Shown: one piece after another, positions 52,328 to 63,610 of the stretch
How positions within the stretch are numbered: position 1 is the stretch's first letter
Layout of the letters: every line of letters begins with the position of its first letter
Assembly (NCBI GenBank): GCA_035236585.1
Contig: CP141131.1
Coordinates: 19,257,103-19,321,102, forward strand
From: Warburgia ugandensis
Lineage: Eukaryota > Streptophyta > Magnoliopsida > Canellales > Canellaceae
Direction: 5' to 3'
DNA: 64,000 nt
Translations under genes and position numbers: made by a program
Notes under the pieces: model-generated
What the model saw: only the letters and a program-made list of their open reading frames with translations
The model's database searches: none
What the model was told of the DNA's origin: nothing

Positions 52328-52487
52328 TAAAAGGGCAGCCTGGTGCACAAAGTTCCTGTGTATGCGAGGTGCAGGGAAGGGCCGGATCATAAGGGTCACT
52401 AATATGCAGCCTTACCTTGCATTTTACAAGAGGCTATTTTCATGTCTTGAACTTGTGATCTCAGGTCACACAATGACAACTCTACCA
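52328..52487 (-). mobile_element. Au-like SINE with 24-bp target-site duplication
   Basis: Minus-strand copy lacking the last head bases. The flanks ttgagctttct-gtaacact-aaa occur at 52304-52327 and 52488-52511 with two differences. Confidence 0.9.
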
Positions 52488-52511
52488 TTGAGCTTTCTGG
52501 TAACACTAAAA

Positions 52512-53920
52512 TGCAGGTCGAAAAGTGGCTTCACGTAGCCTGTAGAAAGAAAAGCATTGACTTGATGGATGAGAAAAAGCAACATCTGATCCAACAGACG
52601 AATAACCTAGGGAATACGAATTTTCATATCCACATGCAACTTTATATGAATGAAATTACGAATAGTCCCTCAAACCAATTGTAGGCTAAAATTCTTGATA
52701 TCATCTAAAACTAGCCCTTGTACAAATTGACTTCGTTTATGCTGTTTACAGTTGTAACACGGTTGGTGAGCCAACATGCAAGTTCAAGTCACTCATTTAA
52801 GCTAGTGATCTGAAGATCTTACGCTGATCGTGACTACAACCACCAACGTCCATGAGCAAGAAATAGTAGGAATGGCCATGACTGTTTACGTCCCAATGAC
52901 ACTTCAGTTTTCACTCTCGATATAAGCCTAGAAATCAAGCACTGTAGAATGCTAATCCCCCAGCATGTATCCATTTCACTAAATAAGTTAGATGGTGAAG
53001 AGTTCCCTACTAGTACACTCTCAAGAGGAAAGGAAGGAGTAGTATAACTTTTTTGAGAAAATATTATAAACGCTCCCTAGTGGTTTGGCCCAATTTCAAT
53101 TATCCCTTTGTGGTTTAATTCCAATCAATTAAATACCTAAGGTTCAACTATATTGCAAAATCAAACTTTTATTAATAATTGTGTGTAAAGGATGATTTTA
53201 CCCTTCTTTATATAGCTCCAATTTGACCCAAAAAGTTAGATTTTGATGTCTTCCTTTAGAGGCGACCATTGTTGAGCAAGTTGGTGGAGGTTGAATACTG
53301 CATGGAGATGGTAGATCCGGATTTTGAAGACCACAAAACTGAGAACATGACTTCATTCTAAATTCTTTTTTGCATTATTAGTTTTAGATTTTGTGAGTAA
53401 GAATGCTTGAGTTTAGGTTTTAGGGTTTATTTGGAATGGAGCCATTTATCTGAGTTTAAAACGGTAGTTTTGTGTTTTTTTAAGTTGGGCTTGATTTAGG
53501 TCGTGTTGTTTTTCAGTTTTTTGTAGAATGTAGGTCCCATGTTGGTTTTTTTATTCTTTCCTTGTTTGTAGCCGAAATAGTTGAAATTGTGAAGAGGATA
53601 GGCTGGCAGGGAGAGTGCAGTTTGGTCACAAAATAGGTTGACCACTAGTATTGACAGGTTAACACAATCATTCCATTTATAGAAATAACTTTGTGAAATG
53701 CCTGAATATGGAATTCATCCTAGAAATCTGAACCGTCTATTTCCTCGAACAGTATGATAGGATCATTTAGTATTGAAGTTGCTTTCTTTTGCATTCATGA
53801 ATAACCCAAGATGTGGTCGACAAGAAGAGCGATTTCTGATGCATTCACATCTCTGCACACAAACTCCATAAAATAATTCTCACACGAGAACTCACTGTTG
53901 GGGAATGCAGAGCTCTAATA
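52512..53920. other. Intergenic DNA, no recognised gene
   Basis: No gene recognised. The piece at 53060-53200 (agtggtttggcccaattt, ccctttgtggtttaattcc) looks like a dispersed repeat, but I cannot find its second end. Confidence 0.35.
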
Positions 53921-54290
53921 TCACTGTAGCAGATGCTATTATTGCGATCTAGATCTGGACACCAGATCTAGGAATCTAAGATTGAGAGGAACAATCATAC
54001 ACACACGTAAGCACAGAGATTTACGTAGTTCGTCCTAATCTGGCCTACGTCCACAAGGAAAAGAAAAAATGCCCACTAGATTGAATAAGAATACAATGGA
54101 GGAGGAGGAGGATCACAACCAGATCTTCTCTCTCTCTCCAAACCAACTGGTTTGTTTCTGTGACAAATCACAGTTTCTGCTTGCCAATTTTGACTGTTCA
54201 TTCAGTACCCGAGTTTTTTACTATTCTTTCGGTGCTGAATTCCAATTTTATTGTACCAAATATTGACTTATGTGTTTCGTTTTTGCAGAT
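53914..54290 (-). mobile_element. Possible minus-strand copia LTR with eroded primer site
   Basis: gctctaatatcac at about 53911-53923 resembles a mutated complement of the initiator-tRNA primer site, followed at once by tgtagcagatg, a plausible LTR start. The next text, gagatttacgtagttcgtcc and ggcctacgtccac, recalls plant copia LTRs. The far end is not located. Confidence 0.35.
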
Positions 54291-54708
54291 ATCATGGGTA
54301 TGGACCCATCACTCATAGGGAGGCATAATCAATTGGTGGAACATTTTCATTTGATTATTCTAGCTAGGACTTTGATAAATTTGTTGAGACTTCTTGATTG
54401 ATGCTGACCGTTGTTTCTTCATATCGTGAAGGATTTAACCATTGCAGGGCCTATCTGATAAACGATAAGCAAGCATTTTTTCTGATCAACTTATAGTAGA
54501 TTTTGGTAATTTTATGCTGCAAAACAACAATTTTCCAACAAATGGGAACCACTCTCAGGAAAGAATAAAACTGAAAAACAAAAGAAGAAATTCTTAAAGA
54601 ACCCTTATGGCCAAGAACAGATAACACAAAATGGAAATCCTCAAATAACCCTCATGGCTAAAAATCATTAGGGTCATAAAAGTAAAGGCATTGAACGGTG
54701 CACATATT
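54291..54708. other. 3' flank of the expansin gene, nothing recognised
   Basis: Probable 3' UTR of the minus-strand expansin gene, and intergenic DNA. Confidence 0.4.
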
Positions 54709-55953
54709 TCAGTGGAAGTTCACAGTAGCTTTGTAGGTCAAGCCCACATGCCAGTTAGCAGGAGCCACATTCCAAGCTATGATGGTCTCCTTCGTGGTGT
54801 AAGAAGTGAGCTTGAACGAAAGAGCTTGCCCTCCCAAAGTTGCAAATGATTGATAGGAAGCCCCCCAGTTGTGGCTCATACTAATCCATTTTGTTCTGGT
54901 TCCCTTCACCCAAATGCTCCCTATGTCTCCTCCTCCTCCCACGTTCATCACATACACCAGCAACCAGTATCCATTCCCTTGAAATGAGAATTGAATTCCT
55001 CCTTTCTTCAAACACGGGACTCTGCAAGAACGCATGCAAAATAAAAGATTCAGAAAAAAAAAAGGAAAAAGTTTCCACTCAGTGATTGTAAACCCAAAAT
55101 GACCTCAATGATTTGGGAATGTTCCTAGCGCTAGTCCCTCAATGTTGCATGAAATAGAAAGAAGAAGAAGAAGAAGAATACCGGCGGTATATGACAGGGA
55201 CGATACCAGCCTTCCATGCAGCGATCTTCATGAAAGCGGGCTTTGACATGTCAAAGTGAGTGCGTGGAGGGTTGCACCATCCACCATCGTTGGAGTCCTT
55301 GGACCAGTTGGGAGGGCAAATGTTTGTGGCTGTTACAGTGGTGATCGGATAACCTTTGAGGCAGTGAGGAGACTGGAGACACCGAATCTGGTAGCATGTT
55401 CCACACCCGCATCCATCGTTGAACAAGGTCGAGCTCAGAGCTGCAGTATCGGTCCCGTACCCACTACTGAACAAATTCCCATACCCACAAGCTCCTCCTG
55501 AAATAAATTATCAGATCACACCAAATAAATGGTCAAGGATTATTGGTTTGTTATGCTATGTTTTGTGCTGTTTGACATGGGAGTGTCCATCAGCAGATTG
55601 ATTTATCCATGGGTACTGATTTCTCCTTGCTTTTGCAGCCTTAGAACATAGATATAATTTTGTGAAGAACAGGCAAGAGAAACCAAGTTTGGAGCAACTT
55701 TCTGCTTGTTTGGATAACTTCTGCACATTCTACGTAAACCAGTTTGTATCCCTGTGCAACCGGCCCAAGCATAGGGAAGAAGGATGCACTTACCCATAGT
55801 CTCCCTGGCAGTCTCGTCGCCATAAAAGGTGGCATGGGCGAGGGACCAACGGCTCGGTTGGAATCGGACGACTCCTACAGCCTCCGTAGAAACGATGACC
55901 ATCGTCCAACAGAGGAGGAGGGCTAGGCTCCATGAACCTGAGGAAGAAGCCAT
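54709..55953 (-). CDS. Alpha-expansin, EXPA7/EXPA18 (root-hair) type
   Basis: Exons are 55953-55794, 55497-55182 and 55021-54709, with GT-AG junctions in phase, giving 262 residues. I chose the ATG at 55953 (GAAATGGC context); the in-frame ATG at 55962 would add three residues. A hydrophobic signal peptide covers residues 8-25. Then come [23 protein letters not shown], the HFD motif at 134-136 of the barrel domain, and the C-terminal cellulose-binding domain with [13 protein letters not shown]. Expansins loosen cell walls at acid pH without hydrolysis. The HATFYGDET and GYGCG-type wording places it in the EXPA7/18 clade. An extra Cys at residue 83 replaces the usual Tyr. Intact and probably functional. 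Confidence 0.93.
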
Positions 55954-56026
55954 TTCTTTCATCTGGGGGCTAACTGAATCACTGCAATGCCGTGTTCACA
56001 ATCCATGGGAACAGTTCTATATACTG

Positions 56027-56034
56027 CAGGGAGC
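56027..56034 (-). promoter_or_regulatory. TATA-box candidate of the expansin gene
   Basis: The minus strand reads TATATAGA about 75 bases before the start codon. The spacing fits a TATA box with a short leader. Confidence 0.55.
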
Positions 56035-56475
56035 CTGAAAAATAAAATAAAAAGGAAAAAAGCCAGATATGGGGGGCATGTTTTTATGTCTTTGATATCA
56101 GTTGATCTATGTATTGACCAAACTCGGCCAAATGCGAAAACAGACATTGGGTTTACCCCAATTGCTTTGCACTCTTGTGTAAGATCCTGATCGTTCATTT
56201 AGTCTGTCCCGTCATGAATTGAGTAGTGTGATTTGACAATCTTAATCCTCAACAGTGGATGAAGTGTGATGTTCAGGTGATGGCCCGCGGGATACGTCGA
56301 TCATGGGTAATTTCTTGACAAGACATGGGTCAATCAATAAATAAACGGCTTGGATCTCGCCATCGTGTGGATGGATATGCGAAATTGAAGTCAACCTTGC
56401 AACATGAATATAAGAAGACGTGGATGGTTGAAGGAGAGAAATTTGTTTATATAAAATATGGAATGGTTGGTCGGA

Positions 56476-56491
56476 GACGTGCCCCCAAGTT
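56476..56491 (-). promoter_or_regulatory. Root-hair element (RHE) match upstream of the expansin
   Basis: The minus strand reads AACTTGGGGGCACGTC. It fits every position of the RHE consensus WHHDTGNNNKCACGWH as I remember it from root-hair gene promoters such as EXPA7. It lies about 520 bases before the ATG, in the gene's own orientation. The RHE is bound by RSL/RHD6-type bHLH proteins. Confidence 0.65.
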
Positions 56492-57589
56492 TTGTGTACG
56501 TTAGAATTCATTCAGTCACACAAAACTGGGTCCCATCGGAGGAAGATCGTGCGGTGCAGCAAATGCACATAAATTTATCGTCTGTTTTATGGCATGCATT
56601 TTATTAGAAGAAGGAGAAGAATCCGTACAAATTCTGGGAATATCTGCATTTATTTTTGTTCGATTGCTTTCCACGAATTGTTGCAGATATTTTGACCTGG
56701 ACAATATGTAATGTCTAGTTGGGCTTGATGATCCTAACCGTCTATCTTGTACACCATGCTTGGATGAGCGATGCACCTTCTATGATTTGTTACCTTTATT
56801 AAATGGAAGGTAGAAAACTATAGCACAATGTTGACATTCATCTACAACCGGCCCCACCAGGTAACAGCTGTAGATCATCGTAGATCTTGCTTTGTCTGAT
56901 CAACACCCACAGACACGTTATACAATCACATGCACTCTTGCAAGGATCTAAAGTAATCCTAAAACTTGGTACTCCACTCTACTAACTGGCTTGCTCCATG
57001 ACAAGAATGTTTAAACCTAAGCCATTTGTTAATGTTTGGAATACCGCAAAAAGGTAATCCCGAGGAAATCAATGCATTTGGATGATCTAACCAGTTGTTT
57101 TGGGGTTTTTAAGAATAAAATAAAATGAATGGTCGTGATTTTTGACCCAAAGAAATATAGGCTAAATTATCCAGTGGACATAAAATTTGATCTATTAACA
57201 AAAACGTTTAGTAGAGTTACGATTAGACTCAAGATCCCAAGCACCAATAATGTAGCGCAGCCCACTCAACTAGGAGTATTTATTTGTGAAAATGAAATTT
57301 TAAGATGTATATACAAAATAAATAAATTTTATTTTAAATCCAATTGAGAAAATAAATGAGAGGGTAAAAGTGGGACCTACTCTTTCAATTATCAAAATTT
57401 AACTCGCCGGATGCATGGACGAGCAGTTTATGTATAGAAGATCTCTCCATTGGATGATGCTAGGTCTTCGATTTGTGGAGGCTCTTTTTGACTTACTAGA
57501 TCCTTGCTTAATAATTTCCTAACCTTTCCTCGCTAATAATGCCATCATCTTTTGGGATAAAAAGGAAGATCAGAATTAGTGAAGCTCAA
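56492..57589. other. Intergenic DNA, no recognised gene
   Basis: Upstream DNA of the expansin and downstream DNA of the KNAT7-type gene. The frame at 57129-57347 has no known motif. Confidence 0.4.
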
Positions 57590-57606
57590 AAGAAAGAAAT
57601 TATTGG

Positions 57607-57796
57607 AAGAAGAGTCTTGGCATAACAGTAAAGTTGTCGTCATATGATCTTGAGGTCACAGTTTCAAGGCGTAGAAACAGCCTCTTGCAAAAATGCAATA
57701 TATGACTGTGTACTATAAACCCTTATAATTTGCCCCTTTCCCAAATCCCGCATCGGCGGGAACTTCATGCACCAGGCTGCGTTCTTTATAAGAAAT
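57607..57796 (+). mobile_element. Au-like SINE with target-site duplication, beyond the KNAT7-type stop
   Basis: Full-length plus-strand copy. The flanks aagaaagaaattattgg (57590-57606) and aagaaagaaatcattgg (57797-57813) differ by one base. It starts about 130 bases past the stop codon of the minus-strand gene and is antisense to it, so it may lie in that 3' UTR. Confidence 0.93.
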
Positions 57797-57927
57797 AAGA
57801 AAGAAATCATTGGTAGCATAACCATATAAATTTGATCCACTTGTTATACAAAAACATGACTATGTATGGTAGATAGCAACACTATATATGGCACATTTTC
57901 CCTGATAAAGGTGAAGCCGAGCTCCAT

Positions 57928-59029
57928 CTACCTTTTGCGTTTGGACTTCGTGGTTGTGGATGATTGAGAGTTACTATTCCAGTTTCGCTTTCTTTGGTTG
58001 ATGAACCAATTGTTTATTTGTTTCAGCTGCAATCCTGTCTCCTCCACAAGTTTTGCCTTGTCATCCTCCTGCAGAATACATGTTCAAATTAACATCTCTT
58101 CTCACCAATGTGTTCACAACAACTAAACTGGAACTTGATTGGACATGGTTGAAGTTAGTGAAAATGCAGTGGAGATTTTACATGGAATCCAGAGTAAAAT
58201 CGGTGCATTATTCCAACACTAACAATATTATCTATTATCTACTAGAAAATACCACCCGAGCCATTATAAGTAGCTCAGACTTTTTCTCCCTAAGCAATGT
58301 AAGACTAAACTCTCAGAATCATCCAAAGCCTGCCATCCTGTAGCTGGACATCCTCTTTTGGGATGCCCACCAAGACCGCTAAGTTTGGCATAGTGGCGCT
58401 GGAGGGTGTCTCCTATGGTGAGGGTGAAAGGGGTCAAGATTTGTACAGGGTGTGTGTGGCGTGGGTATTTATCTAACAATGTTGCTAATTCAGAAAAAGA
58501 AAGAAAAGAACAATAAGGTTGCAGTTATGGGATTGCTTACTGTTGGATACGGCCATTTTGAGTGTTGCTGCCACCAGTTCTTCAACACTGAAGTTGTGTC
58601 GCCAGGCAACTTGCCTGCCCTTCTCTTTCTTAGAATCTCCTCTCTTACATCTTCAATCCTCGACCTAAAACCCTGCAAATGCAACAACTTAAATGTTCAT
58701 ATTTCGCTGCTCATATAGCAATCGGGTTTACTGAATTGACTGTACTGGTAAGACTGAAATGACAAACTCTGAAAAGTGGTTGTATCTTCATCACAAGAGA
58801 AAATCCACTCTGATATTGCAACAATGATTGAAGGGCATTACATTTTTCAGTTCAATCTTTAATTCCTGCCGAACTCTTTCCATTAAAGATCTCTCTGACT
58901 CGGTGGGAAGTAGGGGACCGAGTCCCATCATATCCTGCCCATCTCCGCTGCTGTCTAATGGATAATCTAACTGTAGTTCGTCTTCATCATCAGACATGGT
59001 TGCACCGCTTCCTTCACTGAGAGTCACTC
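57928..59029 (-). CDS. KNAT7-type class II KNOX homeodomain protein, last three exons (5' end outside the window)
   Basis: Exons are 59029-58842, 58672-58541 and 58068-57928, with GT-AG junctions in phase. They encode 152 residues and a TAG stop. The first segment reads [20 protein letters not shown], an acidic linker, then [20 protein letters not shown] of the ELK domain. The second gives [20 protein letters not shown] and the start of the TALE homeodomain with the PYP loop. The last gives [17 protein letters not shown] and a basic tail. The linker wording is that of KNAT7 rather than KNAT3/4/5. KNAT7 acts with BELL and MYB partners as a regulator of secondary wall formation. The usual ELKQGF is ELKNGF here. 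The KNOX1/KNOX2 exons were not found up to 64,000. Confidence 0.93.
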
Positions 59030-59278
59030 CTGATGCAAGTAAACAGAAGGGATTTCACTTAATGTTCCACAGTTTAATTAGACTAAAATTTTAAACTCAC
59101 TTGTTTTGTGCAAAATATGCAGAACTTATATGTGAAGGTTATATTGTTTCTTGTTAAGATTGTTAGGCACGGAAAGTAAAATAGTGAATACTATAAAATC
59201 TTTCATGCAAGTACAATTGGCAAACTTCTTAAACATGTCCTTGTTGCAGACAGTGCAATTTTCTCTGTGTAGGCATGA

Positions 59279-59454
59279 AAGGAGCCTTGGTGCAACGGTA
59301 GCATTGTCATCGTGTGACCTTAAGGTCATGGGTTCAAGGAGTGGAAACAGCCTCTTGAGAAATGCAAGATAAAGCTGCGTACTATTGACCTTTGTGGTCC
59401 ACCCCTTCCCCGGATCCTACATACGGTGGAGCTTCATGCACCGAGGCTGCCCTT
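59279..59454 (+). mobile_element. Au-like SINE
   Basis: Full-length plus-strand copy, from aaggagccttggtgcaacgg to accgaggctgcccttt. No clear duplication. Confidence 0.9.
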
Positions 59455-59827
59455 TACGTACTAGTCTCATTGAGAAAGCAAGTCACACTTAAAAAAACTT
59501 TTAGGCACGTAAGAAGAAGTATATAGATGCCTCTTATTCATCTCTCAATATGACAACCCATTGAAGAAGCTCTTTATGCTAGGCTTGTCACACGCTCTAT
59601 GGCAGGATTGCACCTTTGGTACCATTTTTGCTGCTTTTGTTTACCTCTTGAGCAATTGAACTGCTTCCTCCTAGCTCTAATAGGTCTCTCCACAGACTTG
59701 ATGAGGCTTCAATACCACTTATATATTAACGCAGATTTTTGTCTAATGTGCATGGAAGTACATGATAACAAGAGAAGAAAAATACAATTATTGGCATTAT
59801 CTTAGTTATGGCCTTAAAGATCACTGA

Positions 59828-59935
59828 GTTGCTATATAATGAACAATCGAGTTTGGCAGCACATGTGCTGCTATATAATGAACAATCGAGTTTGGCAGCA
59901 CATGAGTTGCTATATAATGAACAATTGAGTAATTA
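59828..59935. repeat. 39-bp tandem repeat, about 2.7 copies
   Basis: Units start at 59828, 59867 and 59906, each with gctatataatgaacaat-ga; the first two are almost identical over 39 bases. Confidence 0.93.
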
Positions 59936-60273
59936 AGTACAACAAGAGCACTAGTAGAAGCCAATAATCTAGAAGTACTAACAGAAGATGGATATAACAG
60001 ACTCTGCCGCTAGCTTCTGCCTCTATCCATGGAACTCCAAAACTTGGCAAGTCTTACAAAAATAAATTTCAAAGAGCCAGTTTTAATTACGGAAAAAGGA
60101 TTAGGACATGATATTCTTGGAGGGTCTCTCCATTTGTTAGGTCTGTTAGTTGTTTTTGCTGATGTTCCTTGATGTGTATATAAGATGATCCATGCATGTA
60201 TATATTGCAAGGTGCACTAGAGGTATAGTTCCCTCTTCTTCTTTTTTAAAGATAAGATGTAGTAGACGTAGAG

Positions 60274-60450
60274 AGCCTTGGCGCAACGGTGAAAGTTATC
60301 GTCATGTGATCTTGAGGTCACGGGTTCAAGGCGTGGAATCAGCCTCCTCCAAAATACAAGGTAAGGTTGCCTACTATAGGCCCTTGTGGTCCGCCTCTTC
60401 CCTGGTCCCCACATAGACGGGACCTTTGTGTACTGGGGCTGCCCTTTTTT
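60274..60450 (+). mobile_element. Au-like SINE with 17-bp target-site duplication
   Basis: Full-length plus-strand copy with well-kept A-box-like and B-box-like segments. The flanks atgtagtagacgtagag (60257-60273) and atgtactagacgtagag (60451-60467) differ by one base. Confidence 0.94.
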
Positions 60451-61617
60451 ATGTACTAGACGTAGAGTTAATAAATAACAACATATAACTATCAATTAAC
60501 AAACACCTAAACCGTAAGTCCATTACTTATGCAAAGTCAATGTAATTAAATAATTTTTACAATTCTTCTTGAGGTATAACAAGAAATGGCGAGCAAGAAA
60601 TAAGAGGCACATACTCTTCACATTGCAATAAAAGTGTCATTCATAAATTTTTCATCAAATCATACTTTTTAAGGCCTATCTAAACTCAGGTAGATCAATT
60701 TACCAACAAAACATGCAGACATGGCTGTAATGACGGGGAGAAAAGTTAGGGTATGAGTGTGTAACCTTTAATAGGTTATAAGCCTTATTAATTTGTTCAA
60801 CATCACAATAACAATGACACTTTTTGTTGAAGATCCCTTTTTGTTCAAATACAAAACAAGCAAAAAACTTTTCATATTTTCATGTTCAGTATAGTGACAC
60901 TCTTTAATTTCCAATTTTAACTCCTAATAAAAACATTTTTAATTTCATTCCCTACTCACTTTCTCTCTCCCCTCAGATTAATTAGACTTAAAAGACACTT
61001 AGCCCACGCCAAAAGATGCCTAACAGCTCTGAGGTGCTCCTATGCTTGGAAACACATTCCTTTTTTTCGGATCTACATGATCAATGCTCTCAAGGTAAGT
61101 GTATGTGTGTTCCTCCATCCTTTTCTCTTTGAAATGATAACTCATTACAAAAGAGAGCAACAAATAATGTCCTTAAGTAGCAAAGGAAAACAATGTTGCA
61201 CATACAAGTCAATAATATCTCTATCTGTCTCTCTCTTTTATGTGCGAGTGTGTGTGTGTGTGCATGTGCATGTTTACCTATCCATCTAGAGTTATTTTAT
61301 TGACTTATGCAGAATGCAATTGATTACTTTGTCATTTTCATAATCAACTTCTGTCTAGTCTTTAGAATGGGATATATTGCTTAGTTAACTAGAAACTTTC
61401 AATAACCTTGAGGAATTGGGGCTCCAATAAAAAATGTTAGTGAAGAAAGCTACAAATATTAGTATGTCAACAACAAAACTTGTAACGTCAACTTTTTCAT
61501 TTCTTCAAATTCAAACTTGATCTTGTGGGTTTTATTTTTCTCTTTCATAACTTTGAACAAAATCAATATCTAGCTCGACTCTCTGAATCGTCTACATTGG
61601 AGAATGAGTTGTATATA

Positions 61618-61691
61618 AAAAAAGGGCAGCCCTAGTGCATGAAGCTCCCGCCTATGCAGGGTCTGGGGAAGGGGTGGACCACAAGGGTCTA
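61618..61691 (-). mobile_element. 74-bp truncated Au-like SINE with full target-site duplication
   Basis: Only the 3' part of the SINE is present (gggcagccctagtgcatgaa to accacaagggtcta on the + strand). It is flanked by identical gagaatgagttgtatata at 61600-61617 and 61692-61709. The truncation therefore arose at insertion. Confidence 0.9.
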
Positions 61692-62362
61692 GAGAATGAG
61701 TTGTATATATAATCCACAAATATTGTTGGACTGCGCACAGTTTCATGTAGGCTTTGGAAACTCTTATGTTTAAAGTCTCCATATTGAATAGAAGTTTTGA
61801 TTCTTTCATGTTATGGTAGAATGATATATTGGTTAGGGTAAACAAATGTGATCAAAGGATATCTCAAACAACTTGTGGCTCTTAATTTTAAATTCTACTT
61901 GTGATTATTCTCTTTATTCTGTTATCCCATCAATTAACATATATCTATATCCACATTGGTCATTCACTACATATATAAATGGAATAATAACACACAATCT
62001 TATGGTTTTTTTTTATCATTCTAGTTCACAAACTTAGACATGATCAAAAGATGCTAGCTTTTTCTGCAACCTTGATCCTAGTCATCCATGGCTTCCAATG
62101 ATAGCTCCTCCAATTCTTGCAACAATTTGGTGCATTTGGAAAGAGAGGAATTTAAGAATAAAACCGTGCCATGGAGGCTTATTGCTAAAGCTATCAAGAG
62201 GAATACTACAATGTTGTTACCAACATTAAAAGAGTTCTAACTATACTCAATGGAACAAATCATTAGGAATTGGAAGGAGATGTGTTTAGGGTGATGGGTC
62301 TAGATTGAAACAAGGTGGCCAGTAGTCACCCCCTTCCCTTGAAGCACTTCAAGTGCAATGTT

Positions 62363-62366
<4 letters not shown>

Positions 62367-62451
<85 letters not shown>
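62367..62451. repeat. Compound (TA)n(GA)n microsatellite
   Basis: About 19 TA units followed by about 23 GA units, uninterrupted, joining directly to the RTE fragment. Confidence 0.95.
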
Positions 62452-62453
<2 letters not shown>

Positions 62454-62827
62454 TGCATCACTGAAATGCAGATGTTGAGATGGATGAGTGGTAAGACAAG
62501 AAATGATAGAATTAGAAATAAAAATATTAGAGGAAACTTAAGAGGAGCAACAATAAGTAACAAGATGAGGGAGAATAAACTTATATGGTTTCAACATATC
62601 CAACGAAGACTGAAAACAACATTGGTTAGAAGGAATAAGGCAATCCACGTGGAAGGTTCTAAAAGGGTAAGGAGAAGGCCCAAAAGAACATTGATAGAAG
62701 TGGTGAGAAAATATTTAAAATCTTTAGGACTAATGAAGCCATGACACTTAATAGGTGGGAATGGAGAAACAAGATTCACATGACGTACCCCTAATTGGGA
62801 TAAAGTCTTGATGATAATGATGATGAA
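62452..62827 (+). mobile_element. RTE-type LINE, 3' end only
   Basis: It encodes EMQMLRWMSGKTRNDRIRN and RRRPKRTLIEVVRKYLKSLG, the RTE C-terminal tail, with a frameshift near 62740, and ends in a GATGAT tail at about 62811-62827. It is strongly 5'-truncated. Confidence 0.83.
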
Positions 62828-63029
62828 TTGCACCTCCTTTGATGCTTGGCCCATGCTGCCTTGGCTCTATGGCTCCAGCTCTTGCACACACATGACGCAC
62901 CTCTAGGATTGCTTGTCCTCGCCCAAGAAAGGATCGTCCTTTTTTGGTGAGTATATATCTTAGTACGATCAATTACTTACTCTCTACCTAGTAGCCATGA
63001 GTTAATCCCAGAAGAAGATTTAATAGTTG

Positions 63030-63610
63030 CAACTCAACGTGGCCCAAGTCATCAACATCGTGACTTTGCCAGAACAGTACTTATGTGACCAGATCCAATT
63101 TCGCTTGATGACTTGTGTGGAATGCTCCTCAGTCATTAGGCATTTCTTACCAAAGCTACTGAAGGCATTCCAGTTGCCATTGCTCACCATACTACTCAAG
63201 GGCCATCAAAGTATCAAAATAGCCGCTCAAATCAAAGCAATTATCATAGCAACTACAAGAGCATGCAACTTTGGAAAAAATAATAGAAACTCTGGTAGCA
63301 TTGGAAATTCTAGTAACAAGATCAGACACATCCTCCAAGGCATCCTCTAGAACATTCAATCACAACCTTGGATCAGTTGCCAATTCTGCGATGAAGATGC
63401 CCATCTGCCATCAGCTTGTCCTGAATGCTTCAACCTTATATTTTTGGGTAACTATATTTCTTTCTTAGCTTCTAATTCTTCACATGAGTGGCTACTTGAC
63501 TCTGTGGCTAACAAAATCTTGGCCGTCGACATCTACTACCTCACTCTTCACAATGAGCACAAGGGTCCCGGCCAAATCACCATATATTGGTGATGGTGCA
63601 TGTTGAAAGA
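63030..63610 (+). mobile_element. Ty1/copia gag-protease remnant
   Basis: In shifting frames the + strand shows DPISLDDLCGMLLSH, an Asn/Ser-rich stretch, a CQFCDEDAHLPSAC knuckle-like motif (about 63385) and SSHEWLLDSVANK with LTLHNEHKGPGQITI (about 63480-63580), which resembles copia protease with its DSG changed to DSV. Stops are present. No LTR seen. Confidence 0.6.

Noticed and set aside
53060-53240. Possible MITE with ggtttggccc-type end
   Set aside because: Only one end can be seen; no inverted partner or target duplication was found nearby.
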